Part shown: piece after piece, positions 11,186-22,540 of the stretch | Layout of the letters: the number at the start of each line of letters is the position of its first letter | How positions within the stretch are numbered: position 1 is the stretch's first letter | Assembly: GCA_963669155.1 (NCBI GenBank) | Contig: OZ022588.1 | Location: forward strand, 14,695,835-14,759,834 | Direction of reading: 5' to 3' | DNA length: 64,000 nt | From: Arbacia lixula | Taxonomy: Eukaryota; Echinodermata; Echinoidea; Arbacioida; Arbaciidae | Notes under the pieces: generated by a model | What the model was told of the DNA's origin: nothing | Seen by the model: only the letters and a program-made list of their open reading frames with translations | Databases searched by the model: none | Made by a program: the position numbers and the translations under genes

Positions 11186-13017
11186 TTATGTGATCTATCG
11201 CCAACGTGAAACGAACTAGACGAGGTTGAGAACGGTGCTGTTGCTTAAAAGAAATATGATGTAACATTGAAATGGCAAAGTGATCGTTGCCCGGCATTCA
11301 ATATTAATAATTGGGAGTGAGTTGCTGATGTGTAGAGCATGTTTTAAAGTCCGGAAGAAAAGGAAGAGGAGGAAAGTGGATTATGGAGAGGAGATGAAAA
11401 AGTACAGTAAAAATGAAAACAAATAAGAAGAAAACAAGAAACAAAAATATAAATTAAACACAACGATAGCCTATCTTTACGCCAACTTAAGCAGTGAGAA
11501 AGTGCACTACATCAAATGTGATTAACATTAAGTGAACAATATTTTTTTGTTGTGCATGTGGTATGCAAAGGTTTGCCCCACCTATCACTAGGGAAACATG
11601 TGTCCCTTCTGGAGTTATCCGTATCATCGGTCGCCTGAAACCCCATCAGCTAAACACTGTACTACCAGGTGTTGCAATAAAATCATAGTATTCGTCGTCG
11701 CGTTCTCTTCGATACAGTTATCGGTGTGATTGAACTCGGATTTAAATGGCCAAGTCGTCAAATATCAATAATCCTTATGTTTCAGCGGTCTCTCACTCCC
11801 TTTTCCTCACCCGCAGACGTCGAGTGAAAGTGCATACAGCCCATCGCTACCATAAAGTCAAACGCAAACCTAACACCTCCTAGACAGTTACAAAGGGAAA
11901 ACGATTACGAGTCGCATAAACATGCTCAGACGACATTGGAGGGGATGAAAAGGAATCGTTCACTGAACGAGAAAATATTACACAAAAGTGACATCTAGAA
12001 AGACCAAACAGAAAAGTGACAGGCAATAGAAAAGTACGTGGGTGTTACAATGTTTTTTTTCACAGCTCTTTTATCATTTGTTTTACTTTGTAGTTACTGT
12101 TTTTGATATTCTGCATGACGCTTCCGTAAGAAAACAGAAATGAAGTGGGGAGATGTAAGAGCGGTGAAACCGGGATCGAATTCTCATCACCATTATCGCG
12201 TCGACCATCCCCCGTCATTCTCCCGCCATTTCTCCCGCGTTGTAACAACCTGCTCCGGACACGCTAACTATATATTTGGGCTTGTTTAGTTGCGCTAGTA
12301 CGGCCTTCTTTCATGTTTTGCGCTCTGTAAAAATAGGGATCCGCCGCCGATCGAAAACTTCACACCAACCGGTGCTGATCTGAGAAGAATAGTAGAAACA
12401 CGGGATTTACACTGACACAAATCACCACTTCGTACCAAATCCTACATAATACTGCGTTTGCTTTTAGATGTAACTTCTCAGATCTCTTTTTCTGTCTCTC
12501 CTCCTTTTATCTTTCTCTCTATGTCTCTATGTCCGCCTTGGCGAAATAAAGCGAAGTCAATAGAATTTGATAATTCACACACGGGCTCTCAGCATGCTCA
12601 GTGTGAGCGGATGCATGAGAATGCTCGCAATTCAAGCTGAGGCAAACACCGTGCTTCAAACGCCATGTTTTCGGGCACAAGTTAACGCAAGGCGACAGCA
12701 TGTAACACTCCTTTCTTCTATAGCTAGTCATGTCTTCTATCACCACTGTCGCGCCCCACAAGTTTTGTTTTCAAGGGTTTGATGGTCCTCGTGGTCGTTC
12801 TCTTCTTTGACTACCCTACTTCTCTTTGTTATTTGTTAGGTGTACCTTTTAACCCGTCAGCCGACTTCCACCGCGAAATCGGCAATACCAAGTGCCACCC
12901 TCAACCCTTAGCTTTGCAAACTTCATTTACTAGTAGTCATTGCCCATTCACCGCTTAGTTTGTACAACTACGTTTGAAGATATCTATACCACCTCTCACA
13001 CACTCGTGGCTACATGA

Positions 13018-13260
13018 TCATCTCTCTACCATCTCCCCGCTTCCTCTCTCTCTCTCTCACTCTCTCTGTCTGTCTCTTTTTATACCTACCCTTATCTTTC
13101 GGAGTTGTTATCCATAGTTTCCTTGCTCCAAATCTGTCTTTACCTCTCCCATCCCCATATCCATGCCATCCCCTCACCCCCTCTCCCTTTCCCCTCTCCC
13201 TCTCATCCCAGCCCACCCCTCCCCCCTCTTTCCCCCTCTTCTATCTTTTATCAACACATT
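13018..13260. repeat. Pyrimidine-rich degenerate tract
   Basis: CT and CCCT-rich with a short (TC)n core near 13041-13075. No coding sense. Confidence 0.8.
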
Positions 13261-13737
13261 TCTCCACAAGGTATTTCTTGTCTCATCCAAACGCAGTAGC
13301 GTCATCTCGAAACCCCATCCACCCCCATCCCCTCCTGCCCTCTCACCGTATCCCCATGTATTCCTTCCAGCTTCTGTCTTCTTCATGTTTTTCTAATCTC
13401 ACACCCACACATATAAGAGAATGGAAGGAGGAGAGGAGGGAGGACAAATAGCAGGGTGACGAGGCAAGAAGAGAGAAGGTGACGTTTGGCTGGAGAGCCA
13501 CATGCCCGTCTCTCTCGATCGCCTAGAACTCCATGAGCGCACTCTGTCACTTATCTGATCGATATGGCGTCCAGTTATCATCCCAAAAAGCATGGCAATC
13601 TAAATCTAAATCGGTTTTCAATCGATTTCATGGCATCACTCTTTAGATAATAGCTCTTCTCCTCCCCGAGACCAAAAACGAAAAAAGGCACCTTCCATCG
13701 TAGTCTCAGCCCGATGCTAGTCACTGGCAGGTCTCAC

Positions 13738-13872
13738 CTTCCAGTTCTCCACAGATTGTTGGTGAGATCTGGGTTATTGGGCGAGGTGGTGGTGAGGGTG
13801 GTGTAGTCGTGCAACTTTCCCGGTTTAAGCGGCTCTTTCGAATCAATTAAAGACTGCTTCGCCTCAGAAAAT
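13738..13872 (-). CDS. Possible cassette exon inside the LMO4 intron (hypothetical)
   Basis: On the LMO4 strand an acceptor-like site (AATCCTCCAG, AG at 13874-13873) and a strong donor-like site (GGAAG|GTGAGA, GT at 13737-13736) bound 135 nt that stay open in one frame. The stretch begins with one base that completes AG|A and ends with AG. It could therefore be spliced between the LIM1 and LIM2 exons without changing frame, adding 45 residues between the zinc fingers. The peptide has no low complexity; it runs FSEAKQSLIDSKEPLKPG and later includes TTTSPNNPDLTNNLWRTG. I recognise no domain. The open frame actually extends upstream to about 13911, and reading past the donor meets TGA at once, so the 3' boundary could also be a stop codon of something else. 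It could equally be a non-coding conserved element that is open by chance: a 44-codon frame is not rare, and other such frames occur here. Transcript evidence would decide. Confidence 0.25.
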
Positions 13873-14883
13873 CTGGAGGATTGATAAACTCGTATCCCTC
13901 TCAATCTTCTGATTACGTATTACGCTGATGGATTTCTGTTATTTATTCGAAGGATGATGACGAAGATGATGATGATACAAGCAATGATTCAATAAAATAT
14001 ACACTATAATTCGCGACGTAAGTGGGTGTAGTAAATGCGGCTTGCCCAGACGTGAAGATTTTCACCTTTATCATACGCTTTGGGCAGATCTAGAGTAGAT
14101 AGTAAAATTAAAAGCTAAAAGGAGTGAAATGCCCTAAGATGGCGATCGCATGCAAATGTACTTTTTTTCTCTTTTTATCATACTAGTGTTCAAAGACGCA
14201 ATGCGTTATTTCCTTGACCAAAACGTATCAATGCTATACTGCACTTTACATAGGAGCTAATAGCACATTACGTGGTACAAAAACGTGCCGGATTCAAATA
14301 TTGCGCTCCTCTCAAAACTCAATACCAAGAAAGAAGCACGACTGTCCTTTGCCGCTCTCTCCGAATGAACCTTTATGACTGTACTCTGAATCAAGAAATA
14401 GGTTGACCACTCACAACACATTACTTCTGTTCATGGTGGTTTTTACGTTCTTGTGTATATTTTCCCAACATAAAAAAACTCCCACTAAAGCGGCAGAGCT
14501 CATGTGAATGTAGATTAACCCCATGGGTACCAAATAAACTCCTGTTCTATGAGCTTTACACGTAGCACTTGTGCAAAGACTGCATCAATGGCGCGTATAG
14601 GGTACATCAATGGTATTGTGAAACGGTGAGCAGAAATTATGGCTGTTACGTCCTGCTCGTGTTTTATTTTCTCCATTCTGTTTCCTTTCTTATTCTTTTT
14701 TTTTATCTTTGGCTTGAGATGGCAGCAAAAACAACCCATCTCCCCGCAACATAAGTGTTATAAATGCACAAAATGATCACGAATTTGTTGATTAACAGTG
14801 ATGTTTTGCGATGTGAGGATTACATCATGAGAAGAATTCTCAGTCCCGTCTATTCCGTTTTGAGTTGCCCATGGATCATGAAG

Positions 14884-14942
14884 AGCTTAACCGAATTAAG
14901 ACGAATGAGCTCCGCAGAAAAGAGCTGACAGGAGGTGCAAAC
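14884..14942 (+). repeat. 59-bp duplicated block, copy 2
   Basis: Partner of the block at 11127-11185, in opposite orientation and about 3.7 kb away within the same intron. It carries the inverted CTTAA...TTAAG core and an AGCTGACAGGAG segment separated by a nine-base divergent spacer. No coding frame or terminal repeats are apparent around it. Confidence 0.85.
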
Positions 14943-15516
14943 GCATTCATTCGTGCAATTTCAGATTTGTCACGGAGGTTTTAGAAGAGTGCTGTGTGGT
15001 TTTAACGGAAAGGAGGTTCGCACGACAGACAACAAGTCGATTATACGTCCGTCTGTTTCACCTAGGACAATTTAGGTGAGAGCCTCGTCTTGATGATATT
15101 GTTGGGAGAGAACGAAAGCAATTGCTCTAAAAAATTGTGACACTGTTTAAGGGAAGGTCTGCTTGTCAGCAAGCCGCACGTCGCATGGACATGGGAGATT
15201 GACAGGTAAAAAATAAAGAGACGTTTTTCACCGGGGGCTGGCGGAGTTACGAGCCCCCTGCCCAACACTGCCATGCAGTGGTTTGCTTTAATGACGGGAC
15301 CCGCGCGCCTGACAACGAGTCGACACCTTCAAATTGAAATGTATGGTAGCCCTAAGGGGACAAAATCGATTGGCGAGCGTGCGGGCTACCCGCCTCAGAC
15401 ATAGCTCGTGTTGTTCTGCCAGCAACAGATGAAGAGGATGTGCGCCGCGATAATTTTGTCGCTAACTTCAGCTGCCTCCCTCTCCGTCACCTATACATCG
15501 CTCTTCAGCCATCCCT

Positions 15517-15531
15517 CCCCCCCCCCCCCCC
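15517..15531. repeat. Poly-C run
   Basis: Fifteen C followed by CTCTCCCTCTCTC. Confidence 0.95.
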
Positions 15532-15875
15532 TCTCCCTCTCTCTTTCTTTCCTCCCTCGCTCAAGTCGGAATAAAACATGATATAAAAAGTCATGTCGGA
15601 GAAAAGGACACTCAAAAACAGCATATCGCCTGTGGTGCTGTTTAGTTAAATCGAGCCGCATGTCTTGTATTCAAAGATTTCGTATACATTTTGATTTCAT
15701 TCGCCAGAAAGGAGCCAAACTATGGCGCCATTATTCAAAGTCAAACCTAGCGAACATCGTGCTCCCTTTTTGTGTTATCTAAATCCCCTATGACGAAATC
15801 ACTTTCGTAGAAGTATCTGTGAGTTAAACTCAATTATAGCTTTCTGCTTGATGCAGAGTTTCAGAACAGTTAAGT

Positions 15876-15889
15876 GTCACCATAGCAAC
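15876..15889 (+). promoter_or_regulatory. RFX X-box match
   Basis: GTCACCATAGCAAC matches every position of GTHNYYATRRNAAC. It lies in the LMO4 intron about 1 kb from the duplicated block at 14884-14942. Confidence 0.4.
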
Positions 15890-17330
15890 AATAAAGGGTC
15901 CCTTATATTCCTAGGAGACATCAAATTATGAGTGCTCTTATTGCACTACAACGATCACCGTCGAAAATTAATTAAGACAAAATAGGATTATCCCTGACGC
16001 ACTTTCCATTCGAAAATCATATTTTTAAAATATTATTTCCTTTCACTTCGCAACATGGCTGCGCTCTGTTCAGGCTCGATAACCATAGCTTTCCACGAAT
16101 CAAAACTAAGCGTGCGTGGGTAATTATTGAGCTATTACCAGAGGCGCGATAGATATCTCACTTTGTTTGCAGCCAGGCAGCCAATAAGATTGTTGATTGT
16201 ATCACTTCCCTGGATCGTAAAAGAAAGTTCCTGCCTTGGCAACACTTTCAGAACTTCGAAAACTGCATTGCCCTATCTTCTCCTTCTCAAGTTCACAAAC
16301 ATGCTTCCCTCGCTCCCTCCTGTCCCCTGCTCCCTGCCCCTGTAAGCTCTTACAATCGGAAAACAGTTGTCAAAAACACTTACCTCTAAGTGGTCATAAA
16401 TCTTCAACAATCACAATTCCATTTTTCATTTTCTTTCCCTAATCACCATAAACCGAAGCTTTCTATGCAAAAGAATACTAAACAATCTCGCGAACTTGTC
16501 GTGTGGAGGTGAGTTTTCCCCCTTGATGAATAATTTTCCCTCGCAGTAGGTTTGCCTTTAGATAAAATGTGAGCTCCGTTCTTATCGTAAATGCCATGTT
16601 ACATATTTTTCAACTGTAGTAACACCACCCATAGTAGTTCAAAGTTGACCATCCAACTTCCTAAAGAAGTGTCATAAAGAAGAACGCTGGTTTGATCTCT
16701 GGTAAGGCCCTTGCAAGAATGAAGCGGGGCATTTTTGCTGGGAGGCCTTGCCTGATTTCCAGACATCAGCGAGATAAAGGTACAACTTTGACAAGAAAAC
16801 GTAATATTGGTGACTAGGCCTTAATAAATTACAACGGAGCATGATCACGGAGCCGACGATTATATAATGTTATCAAGGTGCAACAAAAAGAAGGAAATAA
16901 TGTGCTACAAAATCTGTCAAATGGGCGAGGTCGTGGTCTCTACATACCAAGTGCACAAACTGGATAAAGAAAGACATGACGAGTTATTAATCATAAATAA
17001 TGAGTCAATTGGCGCCAATTGTGCCTTCGCTTCGAGGCAAGTCAGCTGCACATCGTTTAAGAAGGTTTTCTGGTAAAAGTGATTGGCATCCGTATACAAA
17101 GGTTTAGTTTTTGGGGAAGACCGTGCGAGGAAAAAGCTTCAACGACAGCTGATGGTCTGCTTCGCTCACATGCTTTTTGGGCGCTTCTAAAATAGCTTAC
17201 ATCTTGCAGGCAAAAAAATCACAGTAATTTTCTAGACGACCACGATCAGGGGCAAAACAAGAAGAGAAGAACTTTGAGGATCAGAAGTGATCCGATTGCT
17301 TCTCGTTGACAATTCGCGGCGTTTGTGCGT

Positions 17331-17484
17331 ACGTGTTTATGTGCGTGCGTGTATGTGTGTGCATGTGCTTGCGTGTGTGCGTGCGTGTGTGATTGTGTGT
17401 TTGTGTATGTGTGTATGTGTGTGTGCGTGCGTGTGTGTGTGTGCGTGTGTGTGTATGTGTGTGTGTGTGTGTGTGTGCGTGCGA
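17331..17484. repeat. (GT)n compound microsatellite
   Basis: About 150 bp of alternating purine-pyrimidine GT/GC/AT dinucleotides, ending in a pure (TG) run near 17459-17477. Potential Z-DNA-forming sequence. Confidence 0.95.
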
Positions 17485-19917
17485 CGCGCGCAATGTACTG
17501 ATGTTCATTCGTTACGTTAGGCATGGCGTTGCAAGTGTTCTAAACTGTGTTTCAATACAGAGTTTAACACCCTAGCAAATGAGGTGAATTGTGTCATGTA
17601 TGTAGAAACAACAAAATGAGGAGTAGAAAGAAACGAAAAAGAGCACCGGTAACAGAAAAATAGATGTTCATTTCAAGATTCATTGGCAAAAATACCAAGA
17701 CACTGTTCCTATTTTCTACAATGTCACCGTGTTTGTCATCGGGATCATGAATAAGGGAGTTTCATTACGCAGTCCCCACGTGTACAGGTGCACTTCCTTC
17801 GAGCTGCACTCACTCTTAAGACTGGCAAACACAATTGACGACGTTCTCTGGGACGATTTATGAATGCAAATGAAAATGCAGGCAGGCGGATGAATGGGGG
17901 AAAGGGAGGAGGGGGGGGGGGTGCAAAGAAAAGAGGGGAAATTAAGACATCGTTGCAGATGAGACAGGAAAACGTTAAGGTTGCAACATTGTGCCAGTGC
18001 GCCTGTATGGTTCGACGCCTCGTGGCGATGACGACGCTGCGGGACATACACATGCATACTACATGTACATGGCCAGAGGTACCTGCGTTGGCGCGCACGA
18101 TCGCCCGCGAATTACGCGCGCATCGTTGCATCGAGGCGGGCGGTCGCGATATCAACGCGCGGAAGCAGAAACTTGTGCTTGTGTCCTGACCACGATAGAC
18201 CCAAGTCAATGCAAGTGGAAATCTCAACAATACGTTTATTTGGATACCCATACTATCATGAAGTTAATCTTAATTCTGAATATCTACTGAATAAACTCTG
18301 GTATCTGATAACACTTCTATTTAATAGCGTAATGTTCCCTATGCATTTTTAAATTAGTGGTATAATGTCGATATAAAAGCCAGATAAGCTTACTACACAT
18401 TCATGCAATGCACACGTTACGTATTGTGATCATTTTAAGATTCGCTATTCGTATATTTCACTACATTGCCAGAAATGTGCGATTTCTAACTTGGCTCCGT
18501 GTGTAAGAATGGAGTGACATGGCGAAGCGAAGAGGCAGTCTTTGTTTCAACTCACACCGTACAGCTAGCCATTGGAAATAGAGGGGGAGGTCGAACTGGA
18601 GGTGGAGCGTTAAGGCAAGAGCGCACTACACTCCTTCGGCAAGGCGCGAAAGTATCCCTCCTTAAATGGAGGGGGCATGGGGAAGAGAAGGAAAGAAATG
18701 ATTCAGCACATGTACACGCTCATGGAAAATCCCTTGTAGTTTACCTTTTCCAGACTCATTAGATGCACCTATCCCGTTTACGCATATGCATCCTAGGCTC
18801 GTATACCATTCAATCTTGAGAGTAAGCTTTGTTCAAGCATAGATTCAAGATAAAATTGATTTCCAATATAAAAATAGTACATTGTACAATATGGGTAAAT
18901 AACGGTAACAAAATCAATATATTTTGAAATTTAGTTTTACAAAGTGTAATACATTATGTACACGATCAGTATTTCACAGTTAAATAGATTGGAAAATGGA
19001 CTGAAATTAAAAGCTCAATGGGTTGACAAAATTATTCAGCCCGATATGGTATATGGCATTAAATGGTTGGTTTGTTGGCTATGTATAACACTATCAATAC
19101 AAAAATATACATATCTATGACAAATTGATCTTACCTATGAATTACAAGAACCTAAGGTTACGTCCCCCCTGTTCTACCCCCTCCCCCCTCTCCCAGCCTA
19201 GTTACAGATCGTACTTTGATAACTGCGTCAGTATATCTAAATTAATATAATTCGAATAAAAGAAGTCTGTTTTATGCAGTTATGGCGTAGCGTGAACTGA
19301 AGAGATATGTAGAGATGGTTGCAACAAGGTATTATATTAAGTTTTGATTTATGGTGAAAAGTCAAGAATGTAGATAGCTGTGATACTGCGACGCACCCAA
19401 GAGCAGGTAGCTTGATCGTGCCTATAACTGTGGCAGGTCGCAAGGTAATTTTCCTCCGCAAACAAGTTATTAACTCACTCATAATATTGGCATTATTTAG
19501 CACGCGGGGTGTTTCCGAACTTGCTTAGGTGGTGCGTAGTCACATATTTGGGGGATTGATTTGACTTTGACTGATTTGATTTGACTTAGGGAATTGTTCG
19601 TACAATTAAGTACAAAAATCATATCGCAGTAATAAAAAACAAATCGTATGATTCACATAATTACAGTAATTTGCAGGCGCGATGAACGGTAAGGAGGCGG
19701 AAGCAGAGAAAACGAAAGGCGAATGTTTAGAGGTTTCGCGCGCTGTGAGATGGTCGGACAAAAAGCAGCAGCAGGCGAAAGTATCTTTGTGGAACACCAC
19801 TGGACCGCACATACGGGAAGGAAGTGTTAACTTTGAGATAATGCATTAAGCCCAGGCCACCCAACTGTCATCTTTAGCCGGAGGGCCGCTGCGAAAGATG
19901 AGTGAGTATGAGAGAGA

Positions 19918-19922
<5 letters not shown>

Positions 19923-19975
<53 letters not shown>

Positions 19976-20001
19976 GAGAGAGGGAGAGAGAGAGAGAGAG
20001 A
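19923..20001. repeat. (GA)n microsatellite
   Basis: Roughly 39 AG units with two interruptions. Confidence 0.97.
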
Positions 20002-20639
20002 ACACAAAACAGATCGATGAAAAGCCAGGCAAAAAGCATTTCTGTCCACTGCCATGAGTTCAATAGTTAAAAGACATGTCATTACTTTTCGTTTCGCTTT
20101 CTCTGCCTATTCTTTGAACAATTGCAACTTCCCTTCCCCTTCCCTTCACACATCTGTTTTCGCCACTTTGTATCCTTCTTGATGCAGACATAATGACACG
20201 TGGACCTCATGTAACGCATGTGACACCGAACAAGCTCCATACCTAATTGAACTTCAATATCACCTTCTGTCAATGACTCAAAATTAGCATAAGCAAAATG
20301 GAGAGTTCTTAGGCATGCTTGGCAACTTCAAACGCATGTTTGCGAAATCAACTAATGATTGTTGTCACACAACAAATCAGCTAAATTACACGGAATGAAA
20401 TGTTTTCCTTTGTACTTAATGTACGATAAAGTAATCGAGACTGTTGTATAGACGTCATTGTTCAGACAACCGAATAATTTTGATATAATATGTAAGGCGA
20501 CTCCGTTTCTCTACACCCTCATCTCCCCTCAACATTCCCCCCTCCCATCTATCAAAAAAAGATTCTACTTGGCTAATGCACTTCCCTGACGGTGTATACG
20601 TATACCACTTCTACTTTCTTACTTGGCGCGCGCGCACAC

Positions 20640-20960
20640 ATTTCTATTAGATCAGCGATAGCAACATTACACACGACGCCCGGAAACTCGATGCGAACCC
20701 ACGTAATGAGAAAATTTTCTGGGCGAGCAAAGTGCTAGCCATTAGAGGCACGCGCGCTGCTGTGCTATTATTACGTGCCTGTTTAGAGCGAAAGTACCTA
20801 ATATTCAAATCAAATTTCCCATTAAAACTGTCCTGACGAATCAAGTCGATGCTAATTGATAGAGCAAGATGAAAATATCTTATTTTACTGGCCGCGGGCA
20901 CCGTTTGGTCGAGGCGAGACGTTAAATTCAAATTATATGTAATTAGTGACGTCACGGCGC
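20640..20960. promoter_or_regulatory. Candidate conserved regulatory element
   Basis: Complex, satellite-free intronic stretch with many ATTA/TAAT cores (GCCATTAGAGG, ATGCTAATTGATAG, TGTAATTAGTGACGTCACG) and a CRE-like TGACGTCA near 20945. A frame on the minus strand shows no protein resemblance. Called by eye only. Confidence 0.35.
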
Positions 20961-21599
20961 GTCCATATTGCGAATCTGATACGATATTGACGAATGAATC
21001 ACAGCGCAGGTGTAGTCTTTCATCAAGATGTTTACAAACGTACTTCCCTTCCTCATAACAGCCGATAGCATTTCAACCAATCATAGTTTCACTAAATATG
21101 AACAAATGCCTGTTGCGACGTTGCTCACATCTCATATGCGAGTCTACGTGATGAACAACAAGAATATTGAGCAAAGCGGTGGAATTTTAGGCAACTAACT
21201 ACGGTGTATGAAACATGCTGAATATGTATGATGTAGCAACAGGGATGTGCGACGGGGCTTACGTGTGCAAGGCTCGCACAAAATTCCCTTAGTGGAGCAC
21301 ATGTGGTAATCATTGCCTGCGAGTGGGTAATGAAGACGTAATAACTCCTTATCAACCATCACAATCATCCACAAACATTAATTCGTTGTGTCATCGAAAA
21401 TGATCATTTCTTATGCATCCTTTTATCAACGGTGTCAATTAAACGTAACGCGAAACCTGTTTCGCTGATCAAGTTATCAACCGACTCGGGTCTTATCGCG
21501 CTCCGGTCGTTTTCCCCTCGCACCCGAGCCGAACATGCGTTCCTCATTAACTCGGGGAGGAAAGTTGAAGTTAAAAAGAAGATTGCAGTCAACAGTTTT

Positions 21600-21604
<5 letters not shown>

Positions 21605-21666
<62 letters not shown>
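21605..21666. repeat. (CT)n microsatellite
   Basis: About 31 uninterrupted TC units. Confidence 0.97.
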
Positions 21667-21669
<3 letters not shown>

Positions 21670-22483
21670 TCCCCCTCTCTCTCGCCTGTGAAGAGTGCAG
21701 TATTGTATCTGTATGTATTAGATATCTTCCCCTTCCCACCATTAACTCGGGCATGTAGCTAATTTAATATAATCGTGGAAGTAACATTACGACAGTGAAA
21801 CCGGGAATATATTTTATCAAACATTTTCACGCGAGCTTGTCACGAAAGAACTCCAATAACAAATTGAAAAGAATCATTTTTAGATTGAATTCTTCTCCCC
21901 CAGGTTTGGATTTGCTAACCATAATTTAGGCTACTCATAATGTACTTTGATTTTGAAACCGTCGAACCTGACGGTTGTTATAACTGATTACATTATGTCA
22001 GATTACGACTGCGCTATAATAAGGACTTCGACCGTATAGATTCGTATTCATGTGTAATTTGATAAGGAAAACGAATTCTGTCGGTTCTTTGCTTTGTTGT
22101 GCCTTTTATCCAACACATTATCCATCCCTCAGATAGATTATGTCTTAAAAACATGATTACTAATTATGCATTTGCACCAATTGATTTTGGTTGGTAATAA
22201 TCATTTCACGCAGGCCTTTGTACACTTCCTGAATATGTCATCAAATTGCAAGGTAAGTATATATGTCCATGTAAGTATATGTCCTTTCTACGTCTAAAAT
22301 CAATGCAAACATATACACATTTTGCCACAGAACGTATACAGTTGGAGAGTAAATTTGATAATTGAATTACAGACGATGCGGAAAGTATGCGCATGAGGGA
22401 CAATACTGTTATGCGTGGCCGTGAGCCTGCATAAATTATGAGTCGATCTTGATAGGTCCATGCCATAACATTTCCTTTTATGG

Positions 22484-22540
22484 TGCCATCAGATACAAAT
22501 TCTGCAGCTACTTAGCTGCATTGTACAACCTCTGATGGCA
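22484..22540. repeat. 57-nt compact hairpin (pre-miRNA-like or MITE remnant)
   Basis: The arms pair in three blocks: TGCCATCAGA with TCTGATGGCA, TACAA with TTGTA, and TGCAGCT with AGCTGCA around a 4-nt loop (ACTT). Small internal bulges separate them. The size and bulged stem resemble a miRNA precursor, but the loop is small, the stem does not extend past the ends, and I do not recognise the arm sequence as a known miRNA. Transcription from either strand would fold. Confidence 0.7.

Noticed and set aside
17246..17524. Cys/Val- and His/Thr-rich frames
   Set aside because: Direct translations of the (GT)n satellite.
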